The notes under the pieces were generated by a model. It was not told where the DNA came from, searched no databases, and saw nothing but the letters and a program-made list of their open reading frames with translations. Shown here one piece after another: positions 1-7,261 of a DNA stretch of 55,308 nucleotides. The first letter of the stretch is position 1. Every line of letters starts with the position of its first letter. The stretch covers positions 1-55,308 of the forward strand of contig NZ_JNXT01000056.1 in the NCBI RefSeq assembly GCF_000716675.1, in the 5' to 3' direction. Source of the DNA: Streptomyces alboflavus. Its GTDB lineage: Bacteria > Actinomycetota > Actinomycetes > Streptomycetales > Streptomycetaceae. The position numbers were made by a program, and so were the translations under genes.

Positions 1-117
1 CACCGCAACCCCCCACCCCCCAATCCCCCTTTCGGGTTTCGATCGTTGGGCTTTCCGGGCATGCCGTCCACCGTCCGTACAGGCTGGTGACCCCACCCGC
101 ACACCCGGAGGACAGCC

Positions 118-1509
118 ATGAGCAGCCCCCCGCCCCTCGCCGGAGGACCCCAAGGCCCCGACGCCCTGCGGCCGCTGCTCGCCACGGTCCTCGACGCGCT
201 CGCGGCGGGCGCCGAGGCCCGCGGCGGCCCGCTGCCGCCCGGCGGCCCGGAGGCGGTGGCGGCGAGGGTCAGGGAGGCGGCGGGCGACCTCCTGCCGGAA
301 CGGGGCACCGGCGCGGAGGAGGCGCTGCGCGCGCTCGTGGGCGCGGTGGGGGAGGGCGCGGCAGACCCCGCCGACCCCCTGTGCGCGGCCCACCTGCACT
401 GCCCACCCCTGGCCGTCGCGGTGGCGGCGGACCTCGCCGCGTCCGCCCTGAACCCGTCCATGGACTCCTGGGACCAGGCCCCCGCCGCGTCGGCCCTGGA
501 AGCACTCCTCACCGAGGCGATCACCACCGAGGTCCACGGCGACGGCGGCGACGCCCTCATCACCACCGGCGGCACCGAGTCCAACCAGCTCGCCCTGCTC
601 CTGGCCCGCGAACGAGCAGCCGCCCACGGCCACCCCGTGCACCTCCTCGTCGGCGCCAACGCCCACCACTCACTGCGCCGCGCCGCCTGGCTCCTCGGCC
701 TCCCCGAGCCCGTGACCGTGCCCGCGCCCGCAGGCGTCCTCGACCCCGCCGCCCTCGACGAGGCCCTCACCGAACTCCCCGGCCAGCGCGGCCACTTCCT
801 CGTCGCCGCCACCGCGGGCACCACCGACGCCGGCCTCATCGACCCGCTCACCGACATCGCCGACCTGTGCGCCACCCACGGCGCCCGCCTGCACGTCGAC
901 GCCGCCTACGGCGCGGGCCTGCTCTTCAGCGACACCCGCAGAACCAAGCTGCACGGCCTCGACCGCGCCGACAGCGTCGCCCTCGACCTGCACAAACTCG
1001 GCTGGCAACCGGCCGCAGCCGGACTCCTCACCGTCCGGGACCGCGCCGACACCGCCGCCCTCCGCCACCGCGCCGACTACCTGAACGCCGACGACGACAC
1101 CGAAGCCGGACTGCCCGACCTCCTCGGCCGCTCCCTGCGCACCACCCGCCGCCCCGACGCCCTGAAGATCGCCGTCACCCTGAAGGCCCTGGGCCGCACC
1201 GGACTCGGTGACCTGGTCGACCAAGTCTGCGACCATGCCAGGGAGTTCGCCGACCTCGTCGCCGACCACCCCGGCTTCGAGCTGTACGACAAACCGGCCA
1301 TCAGCACCGTCCTGTTCCGGCCCACCGACGCCGACGACGACCACATCGCCCACATCCGGAGGAAACTCCTCATCGACGGCACCGCCGTCCTCGGCCGCGC
1401 CCAGCTCGACGGCCGCCGCTGGCTCAAAGTCACGCTGCTCAACCCGCACACCCGCCCCGAAGACCTCGCGGCCCTGCTCACGCTCGTGGAAGGAACCACT
1501 CCCCGATGA
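118..1509 (+). CDS. DesA-like PLP-dependent group II decarboxylase
   Basis: This 463-residue protein looks like a fold-type I, PLP-dependent amino acid decarboxylase of the DesA / diaminobutyrate decarboxylase type. Visible motifs are TGGTESN (residues 150-156), HVDAAYG with the cofactor-contacting Asp261, and DLHKLGW with the Schiff-base Lys293. The segment LNPSMDSWDQ (about 112-121) is the substrate-side motif of DesA relatives. The start is set by GGAGGA seven bases before ATG. The stop overlaps the next ATG as ATGA, so it is co-translated with the N-hydroxylase that follows. In the family such enzymes make cadaverine or a related diamine that the hydroxylase then oxidises. The substrate (Lys, Orn or Dab) cannot be read from sequence. 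No iron-box palindrome is visible in the 117 bases upstream. It is shorter than, and clearly divergent from, canonical DesA. Confidence 0.85.
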   Translation: MSSPPPLAGGPQGPDALRPLLATVLDALAAGAEARGGPLPPGGPEAVAARVREAAGDLLPERGTGAEEALRALVGAVGEGAADPADPLCAAHLHCPPLAVAVAADLAASALNPSMDSWDQAPAASALEALLTEAITTEVHGDGGDALITTGGTESNQLALLLARERAAAHGHPVHLLVGANAHHSLRRAAWLLGLPEPVTVPAPAGVLDPAALDEALTELPGQRGHFLVAATAGTTDAGLIDPLTDIADLCATHGARLHVDAAYGAGLLFSDTRRTKLHGLDRADSVALDLHKLGWQPAAAGLLTVRDRADTAALRHRADYLNADDDTEAGLPDLLGRSLRTTRRPDALKIAVTLKALGRTGLGDLVDQVCDHAREFADLVADHPGFELYDKPAISTVLFRPTDADDDHIAHIRRKLLIDGTAVLGRAQLDGRRWLKVTLLNPHTRPEDLAALLTLVEGTTPR

Positions 1510-2957
1510 CGGCGACGCCCGAACTGCCCGACCGACCGCCCCAGGCACCCACCGCCCCCAGCGCACCCCGCGACCTGGTCGGCATCGGCATCGGCCCGTT
1601 CAACCTCTCCCTCGCCGCCCTCGCCCAACCCCTGGACGGCCTCGACGCCGCCTTCTACGAACAACGACCCTCCTTCCACTGGCACCCCGGCCTCCTCATC
1701 GACGGCGCCACCCTCCAAGTCCCCTTCCTCGCCGACCTGGTGACCCTCGCCGACCCCGCCAACCCCTGGTCGTTCCTCAGCTACCTGCGCGCCCGCGACC
1801 GCCTCTTCCCCTTCTACTTCGCCGAGCGCTTCCACATCCAGCGCGCCGAGTACGACGCCTACTGCCGCTGGGTCAGCGAGAACCTGCCCGCACTCCACTT
1901 CGGCCACCAGATCGACGCCGTCCGCTGGAACCCCGAACGGAACCTCTTCGAAGTCGACTTCACCCAACTCGACTCCGAAGGCGAAGCCGAAGCACTCGGC
2001 CGCACCCACGCCCGCAACATCGCCATCGGCGTCGGCACCGCCCCCTACGTACCCGAACCCCTCAGGCCCCTCGCCGACGCCCCCACCGTCCCCGTCATCC
2101 ACGCCGCCGACTACCTCCTGCACCGCGACCGCTTCCTCACCGCCGACCACATCACCGTCATCGGCTCAGGACAGTCCGGCGCCGAAGTCTTCCTCGACCT
2201 GCTCCGGCACCGCCCACCCGGCGCCGAACGACTCCACTGGCTGGCCCGCACCCCCGCCTTCGCCCCCATGGAGTACTCCAAACTCGGCCTGGAACACTTC
2301 ACCCCCGACTACACCCGCTACTTCCACGCCCTGCCCGAACCCGTCCGCGACCGCCTCGTCCCCGGCCAGTGGCAACTCCACAAAGGCATCGACGCCGACA
2401 CCATCGCCGCCATCCACGACGAGCTGTACCAGCGCACCCTCCACGGCGGCTGGCCCGACGCCGTCCTCACCCCCGGCGTCGCCGTCCGCACCGCAGGCCG
2501 CGTCGGCGCCACCCGCGTCGAACTCCACCTGGAACACCTCGAACAAGGCAGCCGCTCCCGCATCACCACCGACGCCGTCATCCTCGCCACCGGCTACAAG
2601 GAACGCCCCCTCGACCAACTCCTCGCCGGCCTCGACCCCTACATGCGCCGCGACTCCTCCGAACGCCCCCGCATCGACGAGCAGTACCGCCTCGTCCTCG
2701 ACCCCTCCATCACCGGCACCGGGGCATCCGTCTACGTCCAGAACGCCGAACGCCACACCCACGGCGTCGGCGCCCCCGACCTCGGCCTCGCCGCCTGGCG
2801 CAGCGCCACCATCCTCAACACCCTCACCGGCAAGAACCCCTACCCCCTGCCCGACCGCACCGCCTTCACCAGCTTCGGCCTCGCCGACCCCCACCCCCGC
2901 ACCCCGGACCGGCCCACCACCACGACCCACCCCAACCTCGTACGCCTCAAGAACTGA
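1506..2957 (+). CDS. DesB/IucD-like lysine/ornithine (or diamine) N-monooxygenase
   Basis: This 483-residue flavin N-hydroxylase belongs to the IucD/PvdA/DesB family. The FAD-binding motif GIGIGPFNLSLAAL is at residues 26-39, the NADPH motif VIGSGQSGAEV at 218-228, and the diagnostic ATGYKERP at 361-368. Length is usual for the family (about 430-480). It starts inside the stop codon of the decarboxylase gene (ATGA), so the two are translationally coupled. The family hydroxylates a terminal amine using FAD, NADPH and O2, the first step toward hydroxamate siderophores. No acyltransferase or NIS synthetase (DesC/DesD type) follows: the next gene is convergent and overlaps its last 11 bases. Partner enzymes must lie upstream of the window or elsewhere. 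The substrate is inferred, not seen. Confidence 0.88.
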   Translation: MTATPELPDRPPQAPTAPSAPRDLVGIGIGPFNLSLAALAQPLDGLDAAFYEQRPSFHWHPGLLIDGATLQVPFLADLVTLADPANPWSFLSYLRARDRLFPFYFAERFHIQRAEYDAYCRWVSENLPALHFGHQIDAVRWNPERNLFEVDFTQLDSEGEAEALGRTHARNIAIGVGTAPYVPEPLRPLADAPTVPVIHAADYLLHRDRFLTADHITVIGSGQSGAEVFLDLLRHRPPGAERLHWLARTPAFAPMEYSKLGLEHFTPDYTRYFHALPEPVRDRLVPGQWQLHKGIDADTIAAIHDELYQRTLHGGWPDAVLTPGVAVRTAGRVGATRVELHLEHLEQGSRSRITTDAVILATGYKERPLDQLLAGLDPYMRRDSSERPRIDEQYRLVLDPSITGTGASVYVQNAERHTHGVGAPDLGLAAWRSATILNTLTGKNPYPLPDRTAFTSFGLADPHPRTPDRPTTTTHPNLVRLKN

Positions 2958-3366
2958 CACCCCGCCGCCCCACCCCGGGCGCGCCCGACTCCCCGAGCGC
3001 GCCCACCGGCGCCACCACCCGCCGCGACCGGGGACACGACCACACAGCCACACCCCCGGCCACCGACGCGTCCAGCGGATGCGACGCCGGATGATCCGGA
3101 CACTCCGGCCACGTCGCGGGCAGCAACTGCGCGGCCAGCGCCTCCACCGCCCAGTCCTTCACCTGCTCCGCGAGACTCGCCACCTGCTCGGCGGCCGCGG
3201 CACCCTCCGGCACCGAGACCCCCACCCCCGAACCATCGGCCTCATAGAGCACGACCAGCGGCTCGTCGTCGAAGTCCAACTCCTCACGGACAATCGGCTG
3301 CACCACACACGTCGCCCTCAGATCGCGCTCCACGACAGCCAGCGCCACGGCCAGTTCCTCGTTCAT
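2947..3366 (-). CDS. Small conserved hypothetical protein
   Basis: This 139-residue acidic protein has no family I can name. The N-terminal 85 residues look folded (MNEELAVALAVVERDLRA, then an EELDFDDEPLVVLYEADGSG strand pattern and a helix). The C-terminal third is low-complexity Pro/Gly/Arg and may be loosely conserved. It converges on the N-hydroxylase gene and overlaps its 3' end by 11 bases. The IS1380-type element begins only about 14 bases upstream of its start codon. Removing the element would place its ATG 17 bases after the stop of the 5'-nucleotidase gene, so it was probably the second gene of that operon and may now lack its native promoter. Base composition is like the chromosome. 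Confidence 0.6.
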   Translation of the reverse strand: MNEELAVALAVVERDLRATCVVQPIVREELDFDDEPLVVLYEADGSGVGVSVPEGAAAAEQVASLAEQVKDWAVEALAAQLLPATWPECPDHPASHPLDASVAGGVAVWSCPRSRRVVAPVGALGESGAPGVGRRGVSS

Positions 3367-3376
3367 ACGGCCGAGG

Positions 3377-3380
3377 CTAG
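3377..3380. repeat. CTAG flank, left (candidate target-site duplication)
   Basis: CTAG lies directly outside the left 15-bp terminal repeat, and the same four bases lie directly outside the right one at 7255-7258. IS1380-family elements usually make 4-5 bp duplications, so this fits a target-site duplication. CTAG is its own reverse complement, so sequence alone cannot exclude that it is the outermost part of a longer inverted repeat. Confidence 0.6.
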
Positions 3381-3395
3381 CCTCGGGCTTTCACG
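3381..3395 (+). repeat. Left terminal inverted repeat of the element
   Basis: CCTCGGGCTTTCACG matches the reverse complement of 7240-7254 at 14 of 15 positions. A looser match continues inward (CAGGTGTCCGGT against CAGCTCGCCGGT), giving an imperfect repeat of about 28 bases. Confidence 0.7.
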
Positions 3396-3640
3396 CGGCA
3401 GGTGTCCGGTGAGTGATCAGAAACGCGAAGAGCGCTCCTGACCAGCAACGATGGAACTTGGCAAGGTGCCAGGTCGTCGCATGAAAGAAGCACTCTCCGG
3501 GGTGGACAGGGTGCTAACAGCGGTACTGGCGCCATGGCGCGAACCACGGATGGTGCTCGACCCGGGCAAGGTCCTGCTTGATGTAGCGCTCGCGGTCGCA
3601 CTGGGCGGTGACTGCCTTACAGGCGCCGGTCTGCTGTATT
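3381..3640 (+). pseudogene. Remnant of an IS1380-type left end and transposase N-terminus
   Basis: From about 3391 this stretch aligns with the left end of the intact copy at 5608 onward (shared GTGATCAGAAACGCGAAG and ATGAAAG-AGCACTCTC), with roughly 80 % identity by eye. The reading frame from about 3500 encodes a match to transposase residues 37-75 (APWREPRMVLDPGKVLLDVA against SPWRKPQAVHDPGKVLLDVA). About 90 bases coding for transposase residues 4-36 are missing, and homology stops near 3640 after the Leu-Leu codons. It cannot make a transposase. The divergence shows that it is not a fresh duplicate of the downstream copy. Its outer terminus is intact and pairs with the right end of that copy. 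Confidence 0.75.
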
Positions 3641-3653
3641 TCGAGAGTGCGCT

Positions 3654-4586
3654 TCAGTAACCTGCGGCAAGTTGCACAGCGGCGGCGGCGCCGGCCAGGT
3701 AGGCCGACGCCATGGCGGCCGCCATGGACGGCGGGACCGAGGTGGCCGCATCCCCGGCCGCGTACAGCCCGGAGACACCGGTCCGGAACATTGCGTCCAC
3801 CTTGATCGCCTCGACACTGAGCATCTCGTCCGGTTCGGTCAGGGACGCTCCAAGGTCGCGGGCCAGCGTGGAGCGCTGGTAGAGAGTCGTCTTGACCAAC
3901 AGCGCACCGATGGGGAGTTCTCCGCCGTCGGCGAATACCACGGCCCGCAACTCGGCCCCCGGCCCATCGAGACCGTTGATCGGCCGCTCGTCGAGGCCCA
4001 CTCCGCCGACGGCCAATTGCTCGCGGTGCTGGTCGGTCAGCTCGCTGCCGTTGGTCAGCAGCGTGATCCGATCGCTCCAGGCACGGAGGTTCAGCGCTCC
4101 GTGCACGCCGACCGCGCCGACCGCAAGAACACCCATGGGGCGATCGCTGACTTCCCAGCCGTGGCAGAACGGACAGTGGAAGACCGAATGACCCCAGCGC
4201 TCGTTCATGCCGGGCAGCGATGGGTAGCGGTAGTCCATTCCTGGGGCCAGGACCATGCTCCGGGCTCGCTCACGACGGCCGTCGCTGAGGGTCACAGTGA
4301 AGCTTCCGTCGTCCTCCTGCACACCATGGGCGACCTCGCCCTGGCACAGCTCGACGGACGGGTAGGCCATAAGTTCCGCGCGCCCTGCGGCATAGAACTC
4401 AGCGGGAGGGCGTCGATCGTGCCCGAGCAGGCCTCCGATAGCCGCGGCGGCGAGGTTGCTCTGTCGGCCGGCGTCGATGACCAGGGTGCTTCGCCGGGCC
4501 CGGGCGAGTGTGAGCGCGGCACTCATCCCGGCGGCTCCCGCGCCGACCACGATGCAATCCCTCATGCCGGTGTCGTTTCGTGTCAT
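3654..4586 (-). CDS. FAD-dependent thioredoxin-reductase-like oxidoreductase with CPFC motif
   Basis: This is a roughly 310-residue flavoprotein. VVGAGAAGMSAAL (residues 13-25) is the FAD dinucleotide fold, CPFCHGWE (138-145) is a redox Cys-x-x-Cys, and GLYAAGDAA near the C-terminus is the second FAD motif. The central region where thioredoxin reductase binds NADPH reads LAVGAVGVHGAL and lacks the usual Gly-rich pattern with downstream Arg residues. This resembles the dithiol oxidase branch (CxxCHGxE, as in HlmI/GliT) more than true TrxR. ATG 4586 is chosen; GTG 4595 in the same frame is possible. It is divergent from the AraC-type gene across about 90 bases, so that regulator is the likely controller. 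It lies inside the IS-bounded element and its stop sits about 15 bases from the IS remnant. Substrate unknown. Confidence 0.8.
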   Translation of the reverse strand: MTRNDTGMRDCIVVGAGAAGMSAALTLARARRSTLVIDAGRQSNLAAAAIGGLLGHDRRPPAEFYAAGRAELMAYPSVELCQGEVAHGVQEDDGSFTVTLSDGRRERARSMVLAPGMDYRYPSLPGMNERWGHSVFHCPFCHGWEVSDRPMGVLAVGAVGVHGALNLRAWSDRITLLTNGSELTDQHREQLAVGGVGLDERPINGLDGPGAELRAVVFADGGELPIGALLVKTTLYQRSTLARDLGASLTEPDEMLSVEAIKVDAMFRTGVSGLYAAGDAATSVPPSMAAAMASAYLAGAAAAVQLAAGY

Positions 4587-4662
4587 GACACTCACAGAAC
4601 CAGCTGCTGAGGTGCGCGGACATACACAGTTGGTGCGGCTGAATACGAGCTTGTACGGCGCA

Positions 4663-4668
4663 TAGAAT
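4663..4668 (+). promoter_or_regulatory. -10 element of the AraC-type regulator gene
   Basis: TAGAAT fits the -10 consensus and lies seven bases before GTG 4676. This predicts a leaderless or near-leaderless transcript. No convincing -35 is visible. The short divergent interval also has to hold the promoter of the flavoprotein gene. Confidence 0.5.
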
Positions 4669-4675
4669 CGAGCGG

Positions 4676-5635
4676 GTGGACATGATCAGTCAGGCGATCA
4701 CCAGCCTCCGGGTCGGACGTGGAACCGTCCGACGATTCCGGCAATCGGGTTCGTGGGGTATGCGGTACTCCGGCTTGACCGGGAGCGGTTTCCACGTGGT
4801 CCTCCGGGGCAGCGGCTGGCTCATCGCCGTTGACGCGCCGCCCGTCGCACTCCGGCCGGGCGATGTCGTCCTGATCACGTCCGGAGCAGACCACGGGCTC
4901 AGCTACGCTCCGTGTGCGCTCCGCGGGCTGCCACAGGTGGTGTTGAGCCTGGACCAGCCGGTTTCCGGCCCCGCCGACTTCGAGTTCCTCTGCGGCGCCT
5001 ACCGGCTGGACCATGGTCAGGTGCACCCGTACCTCGGGGCGATGCCGGACCTGCTCGTGGTGTCTCCCGACTATGAGCGGTTCCCGGCGTTGCGATCGGT
5101 CGTCAGCCTGCTCGACGACGATGCGTCGCAAGCACGGACGGGTACGGAGGTGACGCGGTCGGCGATACTCGATCTGATGCTCATTCACGTCCTGCGTCAA
5201 TGGATGGAGGATGAAAGCTCGAAGGGCCGGCCCGCGACTTCCGACCCGGCTATCGCTGCCGTCCTGCACACGATCCACAACAGTCCGCAGACGCAGTGGA
5301 CGGTTTCGCAACTCGGCGAGACTGTGGGCATGTCCCGGACGGCGTTCACAAGACACTTCACGTCAGTGGTCGGCAAGCCACCCATGACGTATCTGAGGGA
5401 CTGGCGACTCAGTTGTGCCGCGCGCCTGCTTCGAGAAACCGACGCATCATTGGCCGCGATAGCCCGGCAGATCGGCTACTCAACGGAATTCGCTTTTGCA
5501 GGGGCGTTCCGTCGCGAGTACGGCGTCTCACCGGGTCGGTTCCGGCACCGTGAACAAGGCACCCCATCAGCAATCCAGCGGGAGATGACGATGAGCATCA
5601 CGCAGAGTCACACGGCAGGGGCGTCCGGTGGGTGA
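4676..5635 (+). CDS. AraC-family regulator with N-terminal cupin domain
   Basis: This 319-residue regulator has an N-terminal sensor resembling an AraC-type cupin (about residues 20-180, with LRPGDVVLITSGADHGL near 59-75). The C-terminal double helix-turn-helix spans about 208-290 (WTVSQLGETVGMSRTAFTRHF and IARQIGYSTEFAFAGAFRREYGVSPGRFR). Such proteins usually activate an adjacent divergent gene, here the flavoprotein. GTG 4676 is preferred because a good -10 lies just upstream; ATG 4682 is in frame. The last ten or so codons lie in sequence homologous to the IS left end, so the native C-terminal tail has probably been replaced or extended, but the DNA-binding domain is complete. Ligand unknown. 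Confidence 0.85.
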   Translation: MDMISQAITSLRVGRGTVRRFRQSGSWGMRYSGLTGSGFHVVLRGSGWLIAVDAPPVALRPGDVVLITSGADHGLSYAPCALRGLPQVVLSLDQPVSGPADFEFLCGAYRLDHGQVHPYLGAMPDLLVVSPDYERFPALRSVVSLLDDDASQARTGTEVTRSAILDLMLIHVLRQWMEDESSKGRPATSDPAIAAVLHTIHNSPQTQWTVSQLGETVGMSRTAFTRHFTSVVGKPPMTYLRDWRLSCAARLLRETDASLAAIARQIGYSTEFAFAGAFRREYGVSPGRFRHREQGTPSAIQREMTMSITQSHTAGASGG

Positions 5636-5717
5636 TCAGAAACGCGAAGCGTGCTCCTGACCTGTATCGATGGGACTTGTCCAGGGTCCAGGTTGTCATG
5701 AAAGGAGCACTCTCTAG

Positions 5718-7094
5718 GTGAAAAAGCGTCCCGGGTCCTACCCGCGTGTCCGCGTCGAGAGCGGTGGCCGCGGGGTGGTGTCCCAGGCCGGCGGTGTGCT
5801 GCTGGTCGAGACGATCCGCAAGTCCGGTCTGGATCAGGCGGTATCGGCGGCACTGTCACCGTGGCGCAAGCCGCAGGCGGTGCATGATCCGGGCAAGGTC
5901 CTGCTGGATGTGGCGCTCGCGGTCGCGCTGGGTGGGGACTGCCTGGCAGACGTGGGCCTGCTGCGGGCCGAACCGTCGGTGTTCGGGCCAGTGGCTTCCG
6001 ACCCCACGGTGTCCCGGCTGATCGACGCGCTGGCAGCGGGCGGGAAGAGCGCGCTGACCGCACTGCGGCAAGCCCGCGCTCAAGTCCGTGAATACGTATG
6101 GACGTTGGCCGGTGACGCGGCACCGGACACGACGGGGCAGGTGGTCGTGGACCTGGACGGGGTGCTCGTCATCGCGCATTCCGAGAAGCAGGACGCGGCC
6201 GCCACCTGGAAGAAGACCTTCGGCCACCATCCGCTGATGGGGTTCGTCGACCACGGCCGAGGCGGGTCCGGGGAGCCAGTGGCCGGGCTGCTGCGGCCCG
6301 GGAACGCGGGCAGTAACACCGCGGCCGACCACATCGAAGCCGCCCGCCTCGCCCTGAAGCAGCTGCCAGCGAAGTACCGACGAGGACGGCAGACGCTGGT
6401 CCGCACCGACTCGGGTGGGGGCACCCACGAATTCGTCGATTGGCTGTCGGCCCGCGGCCGGTGGCTGTCGTACTCGGTCGGTATGACCATCACCGACGCT
6501 ATCCACGCCGCCGTGCTGAAGGTCCCGGCATCGGCCTGGACGCCGGCCGCCGAACCCGACGGCGAGATCCGTGACGGCGCCTGGGTCGCCGAACTCGACG
6601 GCGATTGCCTGACCGGCTGGCCCAACGGGATGCGGCTGATCGTCCGCAAGGAACGGCCGCACCCCGGCGCCCAGTTGCGTTTCACCGACGCCGACGGCAT
6701 GCGCCTGACCTGCTTCGCCACCAACACCAAGAACGTCGCCATCGCCGCACTCGAACTGCGCCACCGCCAGCGCGCGAGGGCCGAGGACCGCATCCGCGCC
6801 GCCCGCGCCACCGGCCTGCGCAACCTCCCCCTGCACGACGCCGCACAGAACCAGATCTGGCTGGAGATCGTCCAGATCGCCCTCGACCTGCTCGCCTGGA
6901 TGCCCATGCTCGCTCTGGCCGGCCCCGCCCGGCTGTGGGAGCCCAAACGTCTGCGTCTGCGGCTGTTCTCCATCGCTGCCCAGTTGGTCGCCACAGGAAG
7001 GCGCCGCATCCTCCGGCTCGCGAAGCACTGGCCCTGGACCAACCTGATCACCGACGCCGTGGCACGACTCGAAGCCCTCCCCAGCCCCGGCTGA
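5718..7094 (+). CDS. IS1380-family transposase
   Basis: This 458-residue DDE transposase has the family landmarks VVDLDGVLV (about residue 139), VRTDSGGGTHEFVDWL (about 230-245, second catalytic Asp) and IWLEIVQIALDLLAWM (about 385-400, with the likely catalytic Glu). AAGGAG sits ten bases before the GTG start. There is no frameshift or internal stop, so the enzyme may be active. The family moves by cut-and-paste with 4-5 bp target duplications. Its members include ISEcp1, which can mobilise neighbouring genes by using an imperfect outer end; this element shows the same kind of outcome, on the left side. Confidence 0.92.
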   Translation: MKKRPGSYPRVRVESGGRGVVSQAGGVLLVETIRKSGLDQAVSAALSPWRKPQAVHDPGKVLLDVALAVALGGDCLADVGLLRAEPSVFGPVASDPTVSRLIDALAAGGKSALTALRQARAQVREYVWTLAGDAAPDTTGQVVVDLDGVLVIAHSEKQDAAATWKKTFGHHPLMGFVDHGRGGSGEPVAGLLRPGNAGSNTAADHIEAARLALKQLPAKYRRGRQTLVRTDSGGGTHEFVDWLSARGRWLSYSVGMTITDAIHAAVLKVPASAWTPAAEPDGEIRDGAWVAELDGDCLTGWPNGMRLIVRKERPHPGAQLRFTDADGMRLTCFATNTKNVAIAALELRHRQRARAEDRIRAARATGLRNLPLHDAAQNQIWLEIVQIALDLLAWMPMLALAGPARLWEPKRLRLRLFSIAAQLVATGRRRILRLAKHWPWTNLITDAVARLEALPSPG

Positions 7095-7239
7095 CCAGTA
7101 CTTTCTCGTCCCTGCGAGCAGTACCACCCCACCGGAGCCGTGGAACCCGGCGCCCACCCGACGCGACTGCGGGGCCGATGTCGTGCCCGAAACCCGCAGC
7201 ACAGACAGAATCAGCCCGCCAGATGAACCGGCGAGCTGT

Positions 7240-7254
7240 CGTGAAAGCCCGATG
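7240..7254 (-). repeat. Right terminal inverted repeat of the element
   Basis: CGTGAAAGCCCGATG is the reverse complement of CATCGGGCTTTCACG. It matches the outer left terminus at 3381-3395 with one mismatch. Confidence 0.7.
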
Positions 7255-7258
7255 CTAG
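7255..7258. repeat. CTAG flank, right (candidate target-site duplication)
   Basis: CTAG follows the right terminus and matches 3377-3380. Joining 3376 to CTAG and 7259 gives an uninterrupted GAGG-CTAG-ACCTC, a near-palindromic target three bases beyond the stop of the 5'-nucleotidase gene. Confidence 0.6.
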
Positions 7259-7261
7259 ACC

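Larger units (their letters stand above)
3381..7254. mobile_element. IS1380-type element with cargo (AraC regulator and flavoprotein)
   Basis: This 3,874-bp unit is bounded by CCTCGGGCTTTCACG at the left and by CGTGAAAGCCCGATG at the right, which are inverted repeats with 14 of 15 matches. Both are flanked by CTAG. It holds, in order, a decayed IS left end (3381 to about 3640), a thioredoxin-reductase-like flavoprotein on the minus strand, a divergent AraC-type regulator, a second IS left end that lacks the outermost terminal bases, and a full 458-residue transposase. Only the outer pair of ends matches, so the whole unit, not the internal IS copy, is the one with two good termini. The cargo is visibly less GC-rich than its neighbours, which supports transfer. 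Alternative: nested insertions plus deletion rather than a single mobile unit. Confidence 0.65.
5608..7254 (+). mobile_element. IS1380-family insertion sequence copy (left terminus damaged)
   Basis: This copy of about 1,650 bp carries a complete transposase and a right terminal repeat (7240-7254). Its left end aligns with the remnant at 3391 from TCACACGGCAGG onward. The outermost CCTCGGGCTT is absent, replaced by the end of the AraC gene. The size is close to the lower limit for the family. Confidence 0.8.

Noticed and set aside
1..2957. Complete desferrioxamine cluster
   Set aside because: Only DesA-like and DesB-like genes are present. DesC and DesD do not follow, and the DesA-like protein is divergent.
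3381..7254. Classical composite transposon with two functional IS copies
   Set aside because: The left copy is reduced to about 260 bases with an internal deletion and cannot encode a transposase, so only one functional IS is present.
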